This document shows, piece after piece, positions 34,564 through 45,997 of a stretch of DNA of 64,000 nucleotides. How positions within the stretch are numbered: position 1 is the stretch's first letter; the number at the start of each line of letters is the position of its first letter. The notes beneath the pieces are model-generated. The model had not been told where the DNA came from and did not search any database. It saw only the letters and a list, made by a program, of their open reading frames with translations. Origin of the DNA: Leptobrachium leishanense (taxonomy: Eukaryota > Chordata > Amphibia > Anura > Megophryidae). Position numbers and translations under genes: made by a program. The stretch is taken from assembly GCA_009667805.1 (NCBI GenBank), contig CM019072.1, forward strand, positions 39,053,519 to 39,117,518. Reading direction: 5' to 3'.

Positions 34564-35165
34564 GTGCTACAAGGCAATTATAACCGGGTGCAGGGCAACT
34601 ATAACGGGAAGCAGGGAAACTATAACAGGGAGCAGGGTAACTATAACGGGAAGCATGGCAACTATAACAGGGAGCAGGGTAACTATAACGGGAAGCATGG
34701 CAACTATAACAGGGAGCAGGGTAACTATAACGGGAAGCATGGCAACTATAACAGGGAGCAGGGTAACTAACGGGGAACAGGGCAACTATAACAGGGAGCA
34801 GGGTAACTATAACAGGGAGCAGGGCATCTATAAAAGGGAGCAGGGTAACTATAATGGGAAGCAGGGCAACTATAACAGGGAGCAGGGCATCTATAAAAGG
34901 GAGCAGGGTAACTATAACGGGAAGCATGGCAACTATAACAGGGAGCAGGGTAACTATAACGGGAAGCATGGCAACTATAACAGGGAGCAGGGTAACTAAC
35001 GGGGAACAGGGCAACTATAACAGGGAGCAGGGTAACTATAACAGGGAGCAGGGCATCTATAAAAGGGAGCAGGGTAACTATAATGGGAAGCAGGGCAACT
35101 ATAACAGGGAGCAGGGCATCTATAAAAGGGAGCAGGGTAACTCTAACGGGAAGCAGGGAGACTAT
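34564..35165 (+). repeat. 21-bp minisatellite, locus 1 (about 28 units)
   Basis: Unit AGGGAGCAGGGTAACTATAAC with regular variants GGGAAGCATGGCAACTATAAC and AGGGAGCAGGGCATCTATAAA. Variants alternate in higher-order blocks, and a shortened unit (GGGTAACTAACGGGGAACAG) marks block starts at about 34760 and 34990. Because 21 is a multiple of 3, frames stay open on both strands (7-residue blocks such as GNYNREQ); these are not genes. Confidence 0.95.
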
Positions 35166-35870
35166 TAAGATGGCAGCCAGCGGGCCCACTCCGATGATGT
35201 CAGAGAGGGCGTGCCCGACATCTGCAGCCCATATCCCGTCCTGAACTCCTGGCGATCCCCAAAATTTCTGATGGCTGCCCTGACCCTGTCCCCATGTCAT
35301 AAAAATTGAAAGAATTTAGTATATTTAAGGAGGTAAACTAAAGTATAAGCTCCATGCAACAAACCCTTAGTTACAGGAACGCAGAGGGCACATGTCTTTG
35401 AAGTTACACGTAGTAGATCCCTCCATCACCCCCAGTTCATATGCTTATGGATCACACATAGAAGAATGAGAGAATATATGCCATGTAATTCGATGAATTA
35501 TTCCAGTAGAAGCAAGGCATGAATTGCAGTACTGTAAATCTGAATTATTTTAACCATTTCACTACTGCAGAAATGAAGATTGACAGCCTATAGCCAGTAC
35601 TAGATAGAGTTAGTATAATAGCTATAATAATGCTATTGCTTGATATCAGAGCAACACTTTTGCTGTGGAATTCTATTAACCATTACCATGACTAAAGGTA
35701 AAACAGAAAAATTCAAGTCAATAATCAGCTAGTCAATAATTGTAACGCACTGTGTACCTTTAGGCTTAACATAACAGACAAAATGTGCTACGTGGTAAGC
35801 ACTGCATCCCACTAGTAAATTTTTTTTTAAAAAAGAGTAAGAAAGAAGAAAAAAGTGTATATTTTATTTG
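35166..35870. other. Unassigned
   Basis: Moderately GC-rich at the start (35166-35300), then AT-rich; nothing recognisable. Confidence 0.4.
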
Positions 35871-36151
35871 TGTATAGAAAATATATAAAAAAATAAATTC
35901 CACTGGAGAGAAAACAGATTTTTCAGATTTAGATCTTGCTGCACGGGTGACTTAGAGGCATCTCGCTCAAGATTTATTAGATAAAAGGAGTCCGACTTCC
36001 AGTGAACGCACCTTTCCCAGCACACATCGTCGCTCTCCGCCGCTGCTATTTATATCGCCGCTGCTCTGCGGGCAGCAATAACAAGTCTGCCCAAGACAGG
36101 AGAGTTTGCGCTATAATTTAATTGGCTGCCTATCAGGGAGACCGCGGGGGG
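35871..36151. repeat. 281-bp direct repeat, copy 1
   Basis: From TGTATAGAAAATATAT to GAGACCGCGGGGGG. Repeated at 36486-36766 with one visible difference (GCACCTTTCCC versus GCACTTTTCCC). The two copies bracket a minisatellite insert. Confidence 0.95.
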
Positions 36152-36485
36152 TAACTAACGGGGAACAGGGCAACTATAACAGGGAGCAGGGTAACTATAA
36201 CAGGGAGCAGGGCATCTATAAAAGGGAGCAGGGTAACTATAATGGGAAGCAGGGCAACTATAACAGGGAGCAGGGCATCTATAAAAGGGAGCAGGGTAAC
36301 TATAACGGGAAGCATGGCAACTATAACAGGGAGCAGGGTAACTATAACGGGAAGCATGGCAACTATAACAGGGAGCAGGGTAACTAACGGGGAACAGGGC
36401 AACTATAACAGGGAGCAGGGTAACTATAACAGGGTGCAGGGCATCTATAAAAGGGAGCAGGGTAAATATAATGGGAAGTATGTAA
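36152..36485 (+). repeat. 21-bp minisatellite, locus 2 (transposed copy)
   Basis: 334 bp that follow, unit by unit and variant by variant, the section of locus 1 starting near 34767 (TAACTAACGGGGAACAGGGC...). Only a few substitutions are seen (for example GGGTGCAGGG and GGGTAAATATAATG near the right end). Confidence 0.95.
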
Positions 36486-36766
36486 TGTATAGAAAATATA
36501 TAAAAAAATAAATTCCACTGGAGAGAAAACAGATTTTTCAGATTTAGATCTTGCTGCACGGGTGACTTAGAGGCATCTCGCTCAAGATTTATTAGATAAA
36601 AGGAGTCCGACTTCCAGTGAACGCACTTTTCCCAGCACACATCGTCGCTCTCCGCCGCTGCTATTTATATCGCCGCTGCTCTGCGGGCAGCAATAACAAG
36701 TCTGCCCAAGACAGGAGAGTTTGCGCTATAATTTAATTGGCTGCCTATCAGGGAGACCGCGGGGGG
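36486..36766. repeat. 281-bp direct repeat, copy 2
   Basis: Near-identical to 35871-36151. After the shared GGGGGG the native sequence (CAAGAGCAACAGG) resumes. Confidence 0.95.
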
Positions 36767-37460
36767 CAAGAGCAACAGGAGGAGGCTCATAAGCAGCATG
36801 ATGATCAAAAAATGCCATTTAGCAGAGGACAGAATTGACTCAAAAGATTTCCATGTAATTACCAGCCAGAAATAGCCGTTTTCCTGGTTGGTTTTTCTCT
36901 TTCCTTTTCTTAAAGTTAGACCCGTTCCATGAATGAGACCAAACAGCAGCTACACATAACCACCGAACAAAACAATGCTCCAAATAAATAAAAATAGCGC
37001 GTAGCATGGTTTAATATTGATTATTAATGTTCTATCTGTGGCATTGATGAGGAATAATATATGTTTGCTTTTGGCTAAATTAACAAAACATTTCTCTTTA
37101 TTGGTTGTTTGCATTCTTAGGAAATAGGGGTTCAGATATGGTTATATCAAAGGAAATGAACTGCAGTGAGCTGTGAAAATCTAAATCTGTGTCCGTTTAT
37201 CTATGTTATGGTTAGAGTCCAAAATTGGGTAAAGCTATCTTAATACAGGTAAAGCTTGCATTACCCAAATGCTGCTGGGTAATGTCTGGTTTGCCTGGTT
37301 AATCATAGCTTTAGCACCACTTTGGACTTTGTCCGTAACACACACATATATATTATATATTACTAGGTGTTAAGCCTGCCCGGAGGGCAGTCTATTGTTG
37401 TTGTTGTTGCCAGCTCAGAATCCGTGTCCATATATTTGCTTTTCACTGTCATATCCAAGA
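36767..37460. other. Unassigned; short (GTT)n at 37396-37411
   Basis: AT-rich, no ORF. 37240-37320 has a small inverted pair (GGTAAAGCTTGCATTACCC / AGCTTTAGCACC). Confidence 0.4.
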
Positions 37461-37462
37461 GT

Positions 37463-37590
37463 ATTTATAAACGCGTTTGTAATGCGTCCGTCGCCGTCCC
37501 TTCCGAGAAGGGGAGGGGGGGGGAGTGAGCAGCTGTGATGGGTGCGCGTGCAGCTGACGACGGCGCATTACAAACGCATTTATATATTAG
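37463..37590. repeat. Short inverted-repeat element
   Basis: Left arm TTATAAACGCGTTTGTAATG, GCGTCCGTCG... and right arm CGACGGCGCATTACAAACGC ATTTATA are inverted over about 30 bp around a GC-rich loop (GAGGGGGGGGGAGTGAGCAG). Confidence 0.65.
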
Positions 37591-38135
37591 AGCGGGCTCC
37601 TCTTCCTTCTTAGATTGTAAACTCACGGGATCGGGCTCCTCTTTCTCCTCTTAGATTGTAAACTCACGGGAGTGGGCTCCTCTTTCTCCTCTTAGATTGT
37701 AAACTCACAGGAGCGGTCTCCTCTTTTCCCTCTCAGATTTGTAAGCTCAAGACTAAGAGCAGGCTCCTCTTTCCCCTCTTAGATTGTAAGCTCATGGGAG
37801 TGGGCTCCTCTTTCCCCTCTTAGATTGTAAGCTCATGGGAGTGGGCTCCTCTTTCCCCTCTTAGATTGTAAGCTCATGGGAGTGGGCTCCTCTTTCCCCT
37901 CTTAGATTGTAAGCTCATGGGAGTGGGCTCCTCTTTCCCCTCTTAGATTTATAAGCTCACATAAGAGGGCTCCACTTTCCCCTCTTAGATTGTAAGCTTA
38001 TGGGATCGGGCTCCTCTTTTCCCTCTTAGATTGTAAGCTCACGGGAACAGGTCCCGCTTTTCCCTCTTAGATTATAAACTCACAGGAGCAGGCTCATCTT
38101 TCCCCTCTTAGATTGTAAGCTCATGGGAGCAGGCT
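37590..38135 (+). repeat. 41-bp minisatellite resembling a LINE 3' UTR
   Basis: About 13 units built on CTTAGATTGTAAGCTCATGG followed by GAGTGGGCTCCTCTTTCCCCT; the 41-bp spacing is regular between 37611, 37652 and 37693. The unit contains TAGATTGTAAGCTC, the signature of the L2-like LINE 3' UTRs seen at 32405-33170. Confidence 0.9.
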
Positions 38136-38349
38136 CAAGGTGGTGGTGGTGCTGGTGGGGTGCCCAGTTGGAGGGACGCAAATACTTCACCTTGTTCCGG
38201 CACTGTCCTTCACTGTCCCCAGTTCTCCAGCTTGGACCCAGCACCGCACTGTTTCCGGCTCCCCAGCCTCTCCCGGCACCACAGGCGGCACTCAGAGCCT
38301 CCCCTGCACCAGTTGCCAGGGATAAATGTTTGCCATGGGGTGACTCGGG

Positions 38350-38720
38350 GTAGGGGTGATGGCCAAGGGAGAGGCGCTTTCTGCGAGGGACAAAAAAATG
38401 TTGATCCGTTGGGGAGGCACGCACAAAGCGCCTCTCCAATGGATCGGCATTTTCTTTTTTTGTCCCTCGCGCATGCCAGCGGTTTTAATCTGTTGCGCAT
38501 GCGTGGGTTCTTTTCAGACAGTTTTAGCTCTTTGGGCATGCCCAGAGGGCTAAAACTTTGGGGGCACCTTCTGCAGCCCAAAAGCAAACAAAATTAGCTT
38601 GCTGCAAACAAATTTCATTTGCTTTTGGGCTGCAGATCACCAGATCGAGATATTTCGATATCGGGGCACCGGATGGTGCCTTTGAACCCGAGTTATCTCG
38701 ATCTTGGTAGTGAAGGGGTT
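38350..38720. mobile_element. Hairpin-family element D (ends incomplete)
   Basis: A run of stem-loops: GGAGAGGCGCTTTCTGCGAG with its complement near 38427-38470; GTTTTAGCTCTTTGGGCATG with CATGCCCAGAGGGCTAAAAC (38520-38556); GCAGCCCAAAAGCAAACAAA with its complement (38573-38632); GATCGAGATAT...ATATCTCGATC-type arms (38643-38703). It ends in GTAGTGAAGGGGTTAA (38708-38722), the terminal text of the TTAA-type family. Confidence 0.6.
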
Positions 38721-38907
38721 AAACATGGTTTCGGTACATTATATGGTGAACTGGCTCAGCAGTGAAGGTTCAGCGGCTGTGCACTGGGGCTGTCTATCAT
38801 TATCTATTACAGCTGGCTATAATCCCAAAGAAGACCACCAAATTAACCTGTTTATCCATAACAATTGATTTTCATCATTATTATGGAATCCCTACAGGAC
38901 AAGAATC

Positions 38908-39360
38908 ATAAAGGGACACTCTACACAACTTGACCACTTTAGCTTATTAACATGTTCAGGTTGCGTGGATTGCCCCTTCCCTCCAGCCCCATTTGGTCAA
39001 TAGTGTTGTGTGAAGTGGAGGAGTTTCCTGGGCTTACACAGCTGTCACTCAGCAGACCGGATTTTTAATATCCTGCCTTCCTGGCGATAAACTCAATGAC
39101 CGATCAGGTCAGCACATTTTGCATGCTGACTTCATCTTGTCTCTGAATGGCCACAGCAGCAAGCATTCAAGGAGACAGGAGACAAAGACTGGTGCTACGT
39201 AATAAGCTCCTAGGGCTTCCACATTTCAGGAGCCTTGAGCTGAAGAGGAGGAGCAGCTGAGCAATGAGGGAGAAAAGGGAGTATTTTCACCTAAACTAAA
39301 ATAATTATTTAAGAGAAAAAAAAATAGGCGGGTAAATTATTATAGAGGTTCCTTTTAAGA
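38908..39360. mobile_element. TTAA-type MITE, degraded
   Basis: Left end TAAAGGGACACTCTACACAA and right end, which reads TATAGAGGTTCCTTTTAAG, are imperfect inverted repeats. The right side retains TTAA and the left has ATAA. Same end type as 40703-41311. Confidence 0.5.
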
Positions 39361-40130
39361 AACATGTTTGTCTGATGATCCTTAAATCTACTGAGCAGCA
39401 CATGAAAAGGGATACCTGGGAAATCGCACACATGTAAATTTTATGGCTTTCCTTTTTAGGCAGCATTATTTTATAATTTTATTTGGTATTGATCTTCGGT
39501 TGGCACACTTCTACATCCTTTATATAGCATGACACGTTTGCAGATTTTTTTGTTAATTTAAAAATCTGGTTACTTAGTGAAAATTAAAATTATAGCTTCT
39601 TCATTTAAATTCAGGAATATGTAAGAAAAGAAAGTGTGAATTTTTTTGACTCCCTTTATCATCAAATAAATTAGAATTTAGTTTTTTTATTACTCTATTT
39701 GCCCCAATGAATATTATTTGTGCAAACATTTTTTAAAAACCATATAAAAATCCTAATTATTACTATAGAAATACTTTTTGATATTTTATGATCCTTCAAA
39801 GATGAAAGATAAAGGATGGTATTTTTCTCTCACCTGAAGAGATATTTATCAAAATATTACTTATGAATATTATCAATATTTCCAACGCTGATGCAGGCAC
39901 TCATTGTCTAAAACAAAACCCTTCTGCTTTCCAGTAACAGTTGTGATTATTCCTGATTGCTTCTAGCATTATCATGTAAACAGCTCATCTGGCTCCTGAC
40001 AAGCGCATATGTTCAGTGCTAAACAGCATTCCCCGCCACCGGATACAAGCTGGGTATCTCTCTTTCACCCTCCATGTCTTTTTTTGTTACTTTCTGCGTA
40101 ACTCTATTATATACTGTCATGATCTCAACT
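39361..40130. other. AT-rich stretch, no gene
   Basis: Strongly AT-rich. 39885-40060 is more balanced and element-free. No ORF or splice-flanked exon was recognised. Confidence 0.4.
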
Positions 40131-40379
40131 TTAAAAAAATAATTGAATTTGCACAGGCGCCTTTCACTTAATTCTCAGTTGGTGTCGATTTCCACTGATT
40201 GTGGCAGATATTGCCCGTTCAAAAACAGACAAAAAAATGCCAAAATAATCTTAAAAAATAAATTAAAAAAATTTCTGTTTACCGCAACTGAAAATAATAA
40301 ATGGTTTTACAAATATTTAATAAACAGTTGAAAACGGGGATTTGTTTTAATATTGAAATGGTGGAAAAAAATCCTAGTT

Positions 40380-41717
40380 CCTTTAAAATAAATTAGGAAC
40401 CCTAAAGATTAACCAAAATAATCCTAATTTTTTTTAAAAAAATTTGCATTTTTTTTCGTTTTAAATCATTTAATTTGTTCTGGTTTTTTTTTTCGTTTCA
40501 GACAATTTGGTTCTGTTTTTTTGCGTTTGTGAATCTTTTTTTTTCTTTTTTTTGCTTTCATACCATTTGTATCCGTTTCCTTTTTTTTTTCATTTTAGAT
40601 CATTTTGTTCTCTTTATTTTCATTTTAGATCATCGGTTCTGTCCTTTGTCATTTAAAATCATTCTGTTCTGTTTTTTTTTTCCTTTCAGACAATTTGGTT
40701 AAAGGAACACTCTAATCAAAAATCCCCCCCCCCCGTTTTTTTACATTAAACTATACCTATTGACTCAATAAATAGGTAGGGATTTTTTTACTGTAATACT
40801 TACCCTAAAATCTACTTGTTTCCAACGGCGTCTTTTTTTTTTTATATACTCACCTCCCTCCTCTTCCGCTCCCGTCCTTCTAACTTTCACTTGGCTAATG
40901 GTTTACGTGAGAAGCGCGCATTCGTGCCTCTCACGTAAACCAGCCAATCAGCAGGCTTCCTCCCGGCTCCATCTTCTTGGATTAGTGTTGCGCGCAAGAG
41001 GATGCGCGCAACACTAATCCTCAGCCGCTGCCGCCAGCTACTGCGGCGAGTTGGAGACCTCATCGCACTGAACACGCGATGACGTCTCCTACTCGGCAAT
41101 AGTCGGCAGAAGCGGGAAATATGAATCCCGCTCTGCTGACTGACAGCTGGGAGGGCGAAGTAAAGTCCTCCGCGTCTCTCAGCTGTTTTCAGCTGGTTCA
41201 GCCGATCGGCTGAGCGGAGGGAGGGGAGACAGACAAGGGCATACTCAGGGCATCATGAAGGCTAAAAAAGCCTAAAAAAGCTTAAGTGGTCATGTTGCCT
41301 AGAGTATCCCTTTAAATTTTTTTGCGTTTTGAATAATTTTTTTCTTTTTTGTTTTGCTTTCCTACCATTTGTTTCCGTTTCCTTTTTTTTCCACTTTAGA
41401 TCATTTTGTTCTCTTTATTTTCATTTTAGATCATTGGTTCTGTCTTTTTTTGTTTCAGATCATTTGTTTCTGAAATGTAATTAGTTTTTGATCGTTTTGC
41501 TCCGTTTTTTTGGCATTTCCTATCATTTGCGTCCCGATTTTTTTTTTTTTTGTTTAGGTCCCATGACGAAATGATTTAGTTTGTGTTGAAACTTTGATTC
41601 GGGATTAGGTAATTTCAGTCGGCCAATATTTCGTTTCGGAAATGGTCCCGAATCAACGAAAATGGTGAATTTCGTACAAAATTCAATTTGGAACGAAACG
41701 AAACACACATCCCTAAT
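40380..41717. mobile_element. hAT-like element, right end only, interrupted
   Basis: The right end CGAAACACACATCCCTA (to about 41717) complements the TAGGGATG-type hAT ends. Both sides of the nested MITE share the repetitive TTCGTTTTAGATCATTTTGTTC text (40590-40660 and 41390-41470). No left end or target duplication was found. Confidence 0.5.
40703..41311. mobile_element. TTAA-type MITE (609 bp)
   Basis: Flanked by TTAA at 40699-40702 and 41312-41315. Ends AGGAACACTCTA and TAGAGTATCCCT are inverted with two mismatches. The interior is GC-rich with the hairpin TTACGTGAGAAGCGCG...CTCTCACGTAAACC (40902-40942) and CGCGCAACACTAATCC arms (40974-41022). It interrupts the 40380-41717 element. TTAA duplication fits piggyBac or Kolobok superfamilies. 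Confidence 0.75.
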
Positions 41718-41944
41718 TCTCTTGCCATCTATAGTATTCAAAGAATTCTGGGGCTTGTAGACCACCAGCATCTGGGAGCTCGGAACTGGAAATCCCTGCC
41801 TTTGACTACCAGTAATGTATTTGCATGATTTTGCTTTGAAATACCTTTTTAATGCAATATTAATAATTTATGTAATTCATTTATGTCCTACCTGCTAAAG
41901 AAACTACAAGGAGCAGACTCCACCCTCACCGTAACAAAAAAAAT

Positions 41945-42075
41945 TCAACGTGCTGGTGACATCAGCAGTGGTGACATCACTGCTCTATAATCGTGGAGAC
42001 CCAGGTTCGAATTCCGGGCAGGGCACCTCTCTAATAAGTGTCCTTGGGCAAGACACCCAACGGTACATACTTGCC
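41945..42075 (+). mobile_element. tRNA-derived SINE head (candidate)
   Basis: AGACCCAGGTTCGAATTCCG (41997-42016) is a good match to an RNA polymerase III B box (GGTTCGANTCC), followed by TCCTTGGGCAAGACACCCAA, a motif seen in vertebrate tRNA-type SINEs. An A-box-like region lies roughly 35-40 bp upstream but is degenerate. It does not fold as a functional tRNA. Confidence 0.5.
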
Positions 42076-42079
42076 TACA

Positions 42080-42985
42080 ACATAATATCGGCTGTGGAGT
42101 CCAGTGGTAACATCTCTACTTTTAAACCTCTGAGAAGAAAGTCAAAATTCCGTTCAGCACATCCCTCCAATACTGTACAACTGTGGAGGAGCAAGTCTCG
42201 ACTTTACAAGAAGCAGGCTCAACCTAACCACCATTGATTTACAATCATGGAAAAGCAACTCGACTCCACTCAAGCTGCAAGCTTCTTCCTCCTGATCTAA
42301 AAACTTTACTTACCAGGTAGGTCCCTGTGACAAAACTCTTCTACAGTGCAATGTCATTACACTCATATATAATCAAAAGTAGGATTTAGCAGGGATTTAG
42401 CTGGCAAGTAAAGTGAATTGAAGAGGACGTTTGTAGACTAATGTTTTGAACCAAAATAAATTGTTAACCATAAGAAATAAATTATGCAAATTAGAAAGAT
42501 GCTTCTTTAATCTAACACTAGAATGTTCCTTTAATATTTACTTTAAAAATTGCTAGAATGTCCCTTCAATGTGTGAGGTTAAAATGCAGGACGATAAGCC
42601 TGGACATGACTGGAAATCTTGGCCAGTGTGGTGTTCCATGGGTGTATAATCAAACAAAGACATTAGATTTGGTAGGGGGCATGCTTCTTCACAAATGGTT
42701 TATACAGCCTTTTTTGTCGTATTTTGAAATACATATAGGTATGTAAATATATGTTGACTGCATCTCTAGGCTTAACCTTGCTCTGTTGGGGTGGCCTTCT
42801 TTATTCCTTAGATTGACCATGACCTAATAGAATAAATAACTATTGACAATATCACACACCTCCTAAAAGCACAAATTTTGATTTGCCATGCACGTCAGTA
42901 ATCATAAGTATGCACAAATATGGGGTAAACCTGCATTGTCTTTGGACAAAGTGGTACACCCAACCAAAGAGACTGAAAGTGCACC
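42080..42985. other. Unassigned
   Basis: No gene supported. A TACTTACCAGGTAGGTCCCTG segment at 42309-42329 looks like two splice sites by chance. Confidence 0.4.
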
Positions 42986-42989
42986 TATC

Positions 42990-43150
42990 ATACTACCCCA
43001 CAGAGTGCAGTCATTGCGTGCCTCCTATAGGCCAGCTCTTCTGATCTCACCTTACCAGTAAACATTGGCAGCACTGATTGGACCTCAGATGTCTATGCCA
43101 ATACTATCAAAAAGACGGCGGTGCCCTAGGTAAGTATGGCACCTGCACAA
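42990..43150. repeat. Unnamed dispersed repeat, copy 1
   Basis: Contains GGCCAGCTCTTCTGATCTCA, then GATTGGACCTCAGATGTC and TATGCCAATACTATCAAAAA. Parallel text in the same order occurs at 44220-44350 and 54595-54720, and a piece at 51140-51165. It could be a SINE or MITE; no ends are recognised. Confidence 0.6.
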
Positions 43151-43439
43151 TCAAGATGGTAGCACCCAGGCAGCAAGGACAAGTCTGAAGAGAAATTCAT
43201 AAGTGGAATTTTCTGATACGAATACATTATAAAAAAGTAATACACAAATAGTATAATATTTTATTTTCAAAGATGATAACAAACTGATCTACACAAAACA
43301 CGGGCTGCTATTTAATCTAGGAGTACAGGTCTAGAAATTATTTTTCAGGGTCACTTGAATGGAAATGGGCAGGATGTCATAGAAATGTCCAAATGGTCTG
43401 GATTAAGGAGTACTTTTCAAACATCAGCACATCACCTGC

Positions 43440-44110
43440 TAAATAATGCACAATAAGTGAGGGCTTTCTGTCAGGTCCCTACAAGCTCTTCCCTCATTAA
43501 TACTGCGTCGTGACCTGCTGACTCCGCACACCTCAAAGCCTTTTCCCGAAAGATGAAAGTTACACAGGAAACAGCATAAAGGAAAGAGCACGGTGTGTGC
43601 AAAAATATGATTATACAGACGTGAATGTGAAGCTCCATGCACAATCTGACAACTTCATCCCACAAGGAGAAGGAAATATGAAATGATCTGCGTATCGCTA
43701 AGATAAGACAAACAAACTCTGGGGGAGGCAATTCCTTCCGCGCAATGCGTGGTGTGGCCAAATGCATGGTTTATCATGGACCTTTACGAAGTATACCACT
43801 GGGTTTTTGTTTCCTAAACTGGTGGCAAATTGTCCTAAGGTGTGCTACATAGGGTTGTCGGATCCATCATGGTTTCCTCTACACATATTCATGCTGATGG
43901 CAGGGCAAGGAAAATATGACCCAGAGAATGTAGAATTCATATGCTGCAAAAAATTTATAGAATAAGAGGAATCTCAAATGACCTGCCTTCAGTAGGTATT
44001 GAATAGGATTACCCTTTGATGCACATGAATGATACATGTAGCAGGGCAGCATATTCCCTGTGCTCACATTCCGCATGAAATTATGAAATGCATCCATAAA
44101 CATATGGCTG
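43440..44110. other. Element-free block, no gene
   Basis: Balanced composition without repeats. It could include conserved regulatory sequence, but nothing specific is seen. Confidence 0.25.
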
Positions 44111-44219
44111 GCTAGGTAACCCTAGTGCTACACAAGTCTGGTTGCATGCTGTAGGACTGGATAAATGGGAGGTGTCATTGAGCGAAACCAAGCATGTTAA
44201 TGTTCACCTGTCAAGTTGA

Positions 44220-44350
44220 CCGCTCGGGGCCGGTCTCCTATATGCCAGCCCTTCTAATCTCAAATAATAGGTAAATATCGTCAACTTTGAGGGGACCTCA
44301 AATTACAGTGCTAATGGTATTACCAAGGTGGTGGAGTTTTGTAAGTGAGA
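44220..44350. repeat. Unnamed dispersed repeat, copy 2
   Basis: TATGCCAGCCCTTCTAATCT, then GGGGACCTCAAATTACAGTG and ATTACCAAGGTGGTGG. See 42990-43150. Confidence 0.5.
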
Positions 44351-44507
44351 AAGTGCACTTTATTCAACAGGACAGCAGGTAAGTGTTGGCAAGTATAACA
44401 GTATTGTTTATTGATGACAGAATCATGCGATCCCAATCCCATTATCTTTCGATATATAAAAATATTTAAAAGGAATTATGTGGGCAAAAACATGACAGTA
44501 TCATATA

Positions 44508-44689
44508 CAGGTCTATTCACTAAAAGGTGAGACTCAGAAGAATTGGCAGGAGAAAAGAACAATCTAGACCAACTAGCCAATTTGGAAAGTGAGATAAATC
44601 GGAACATTTTTCTGATTTGGCGATTTTGACCTAGAATTTTCTCTTCTCCTGCCAGTTCTCCTGCGTTTCACCTTTAGCGAATAGACCTG
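44508..44689. mobile_element. Palindromic MITE, copy 2
   Basis: 182 bp, same length and ends as 7503-7684 (CAGGTCTATTCACTAAAAGG ... CGAATAGACCTG). Possible ATA duplication at 44505-44507 and 44690-44692. Confidence 0.8.
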
Positions 44690-44799
44690 ATAGTGTTATC
44701 AGTCATTCATACACATCTGAACCCAACATTTTTATTATAGATTGTAAACGAATGAAAGGAAAATAAAGAGAGTTTCAGGAAATGTACCTCCTTTTAAGT

Positions 44800-45100
44800 T
44801 GAGCACATCCAATTTCAGCTGGTTCTTGAAGTGGCCACTAAGTGGCAACACAGCCATAAGGTGTTTGTTGAACGACTTGATGATCATCATCTGGTACGGA
44901 CGCAGGGTTACTTCCAGCAAGATGGCGTGACATGCCACACATCCCATGCGTCAATGGTGACAACTGAGACTTTTCTTGGTCACCAACCATATCATTTCCA
45001 AGAATCTGTGGGAAGCCCAGTATATCTTACTAGACCAGACTTCTTTTGTGGGGCTATCTGAACAAACAAGTGTCCCGTGACATGCCCCACATAACTGACG
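44800..45100 (+). pseudogene. Mariner/IS630-type transposase remnant
   Basis: In the frame of 44831-45061 the text GYFQQDGVTCHTSHASM is followed by RPDFFCGAI. F-Q-Q-D-G-A-x-x-H-T is the second catalytic block of mariner-related DDE transposases, and P-x-D-F-F-L-W-G is the third. Here the third block lacks the preceding PPRSPDLTPL text, and the frame stops at 45059-45061. N-terminal DNA-binding text is not recognisable. No inverted ends were found, so this is an old fragment. Its identity is moderately secure because it rests on one strong motif. Confidence 0.5.
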
Positions 45101-45997
45101 CCTTAGCCAGTGGCCCAGAGGGAATTTTCCCACTGCTTCTCCTTACCAGTGCTCTTCTGGTATTGTGATACTCACCTCATTTTCTGGTGACTTTGGTAAT
45201 TTCAGAAAAGGGCTGACAGACAAGATTTCGGATGGCAATGTTTGAAGGTATGCAACTCAGGAGCAAGTCTCTAATGGAGGTCTTTCTGAAAGCTGACAGA
45301 CCATTAGGGCTAATGAATTTAGATTGATTAATAAATTACTGACTGTTTAGTAGTATAAATGATGTAAACAACCATTCCCTATATTCTTAACCACCACACA
45401 TATATATTAACCAAAATTAGGCAGTGACTTTCCGTCATACCCTGAAGATAGTTGTAGATATGGAATGCTGTGGAATGAGTTTAATAGACCACTAGAAAAT
45501 ATATATATAAAAAATATTGCTCCGTAAACAGACATGTACAGCATTCGTCAATCTTTTAAAAAATATAACGCCATAAACAATGCAATCTGTTACGTCAGTG
45601 TTTGCCTTATCAGGCACTGGACTTGTAACTGTTCAATCACCCCCGCCCCAAACCACGCAAAACAAACAAAACCCAAACGAGACATGTTTTATGGCAAAAT
45701 TTAAATAGCCTTAAAAATATGTAAAAATCCCAAGCTTAAAACATTTTATTATTTGTTCAATTGGCTTTTTATTACAGTTAGGAATCCGGACTTACATTTC
45801 TCAGGTGATTGATTGTTTTAAGTGTCCTCCATCTGCATAACATGATAAATCATGTCAAGGGATAATAGATGGGGGGGGGGGACTCTGACATATCAGTACA
45901 GCACCTCTGTTCTTATATATAGCACAGTATGTTGGAATGGGCCCATGGGCCCCATTGGTGAGAGCAACTTGCTGTAAATTACCATAATCTAACTTAC
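45101..45997. other. Probable necab2 intron, no element recognised
   Basis: Sequence 3' (in gene sense) of the 98-nt exon. It contains a C-run/G-run (45871-45880) and AT-rich text. No further exon was identified. Confidence 0.5.

Noticed and set aside
34466..35300. Long frames on both strands encoding 7-residue repeats
   Set aside because: Produced by a 21-bp minisatellite whose period is a multiple of three; no start context, promoter or non-repeat domain.
34564..36485. CRISPR-like array
   Set aside because: Repeats are contiguous with no unique spacers, and the genome is clearly vertebrate.
41990..42020. Functional tRNA gene at the B-box match
   Set aside because: No cloverleaf with paired acceptor and anticodon stems; better read as a SINE head.
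42309..42340. TACTTACCAGGTAGG as a donor/acceptor pair for a further necab2 exon
   Set aside because: The 27-nt candidate gives KSFVTGTYL, which does not fit the expected protein, and the region looks repetitive.
45160..45215. Minus-strand segment with a GTGAGT donor and a pyrimidine-rich acceptor (about 40 nt)
   Set aside because: Reading frames do not match the expected NECAB2 continuation (V-Y-E-x-G-S-N-V-D-Q-F-type); chance splice-like sites.
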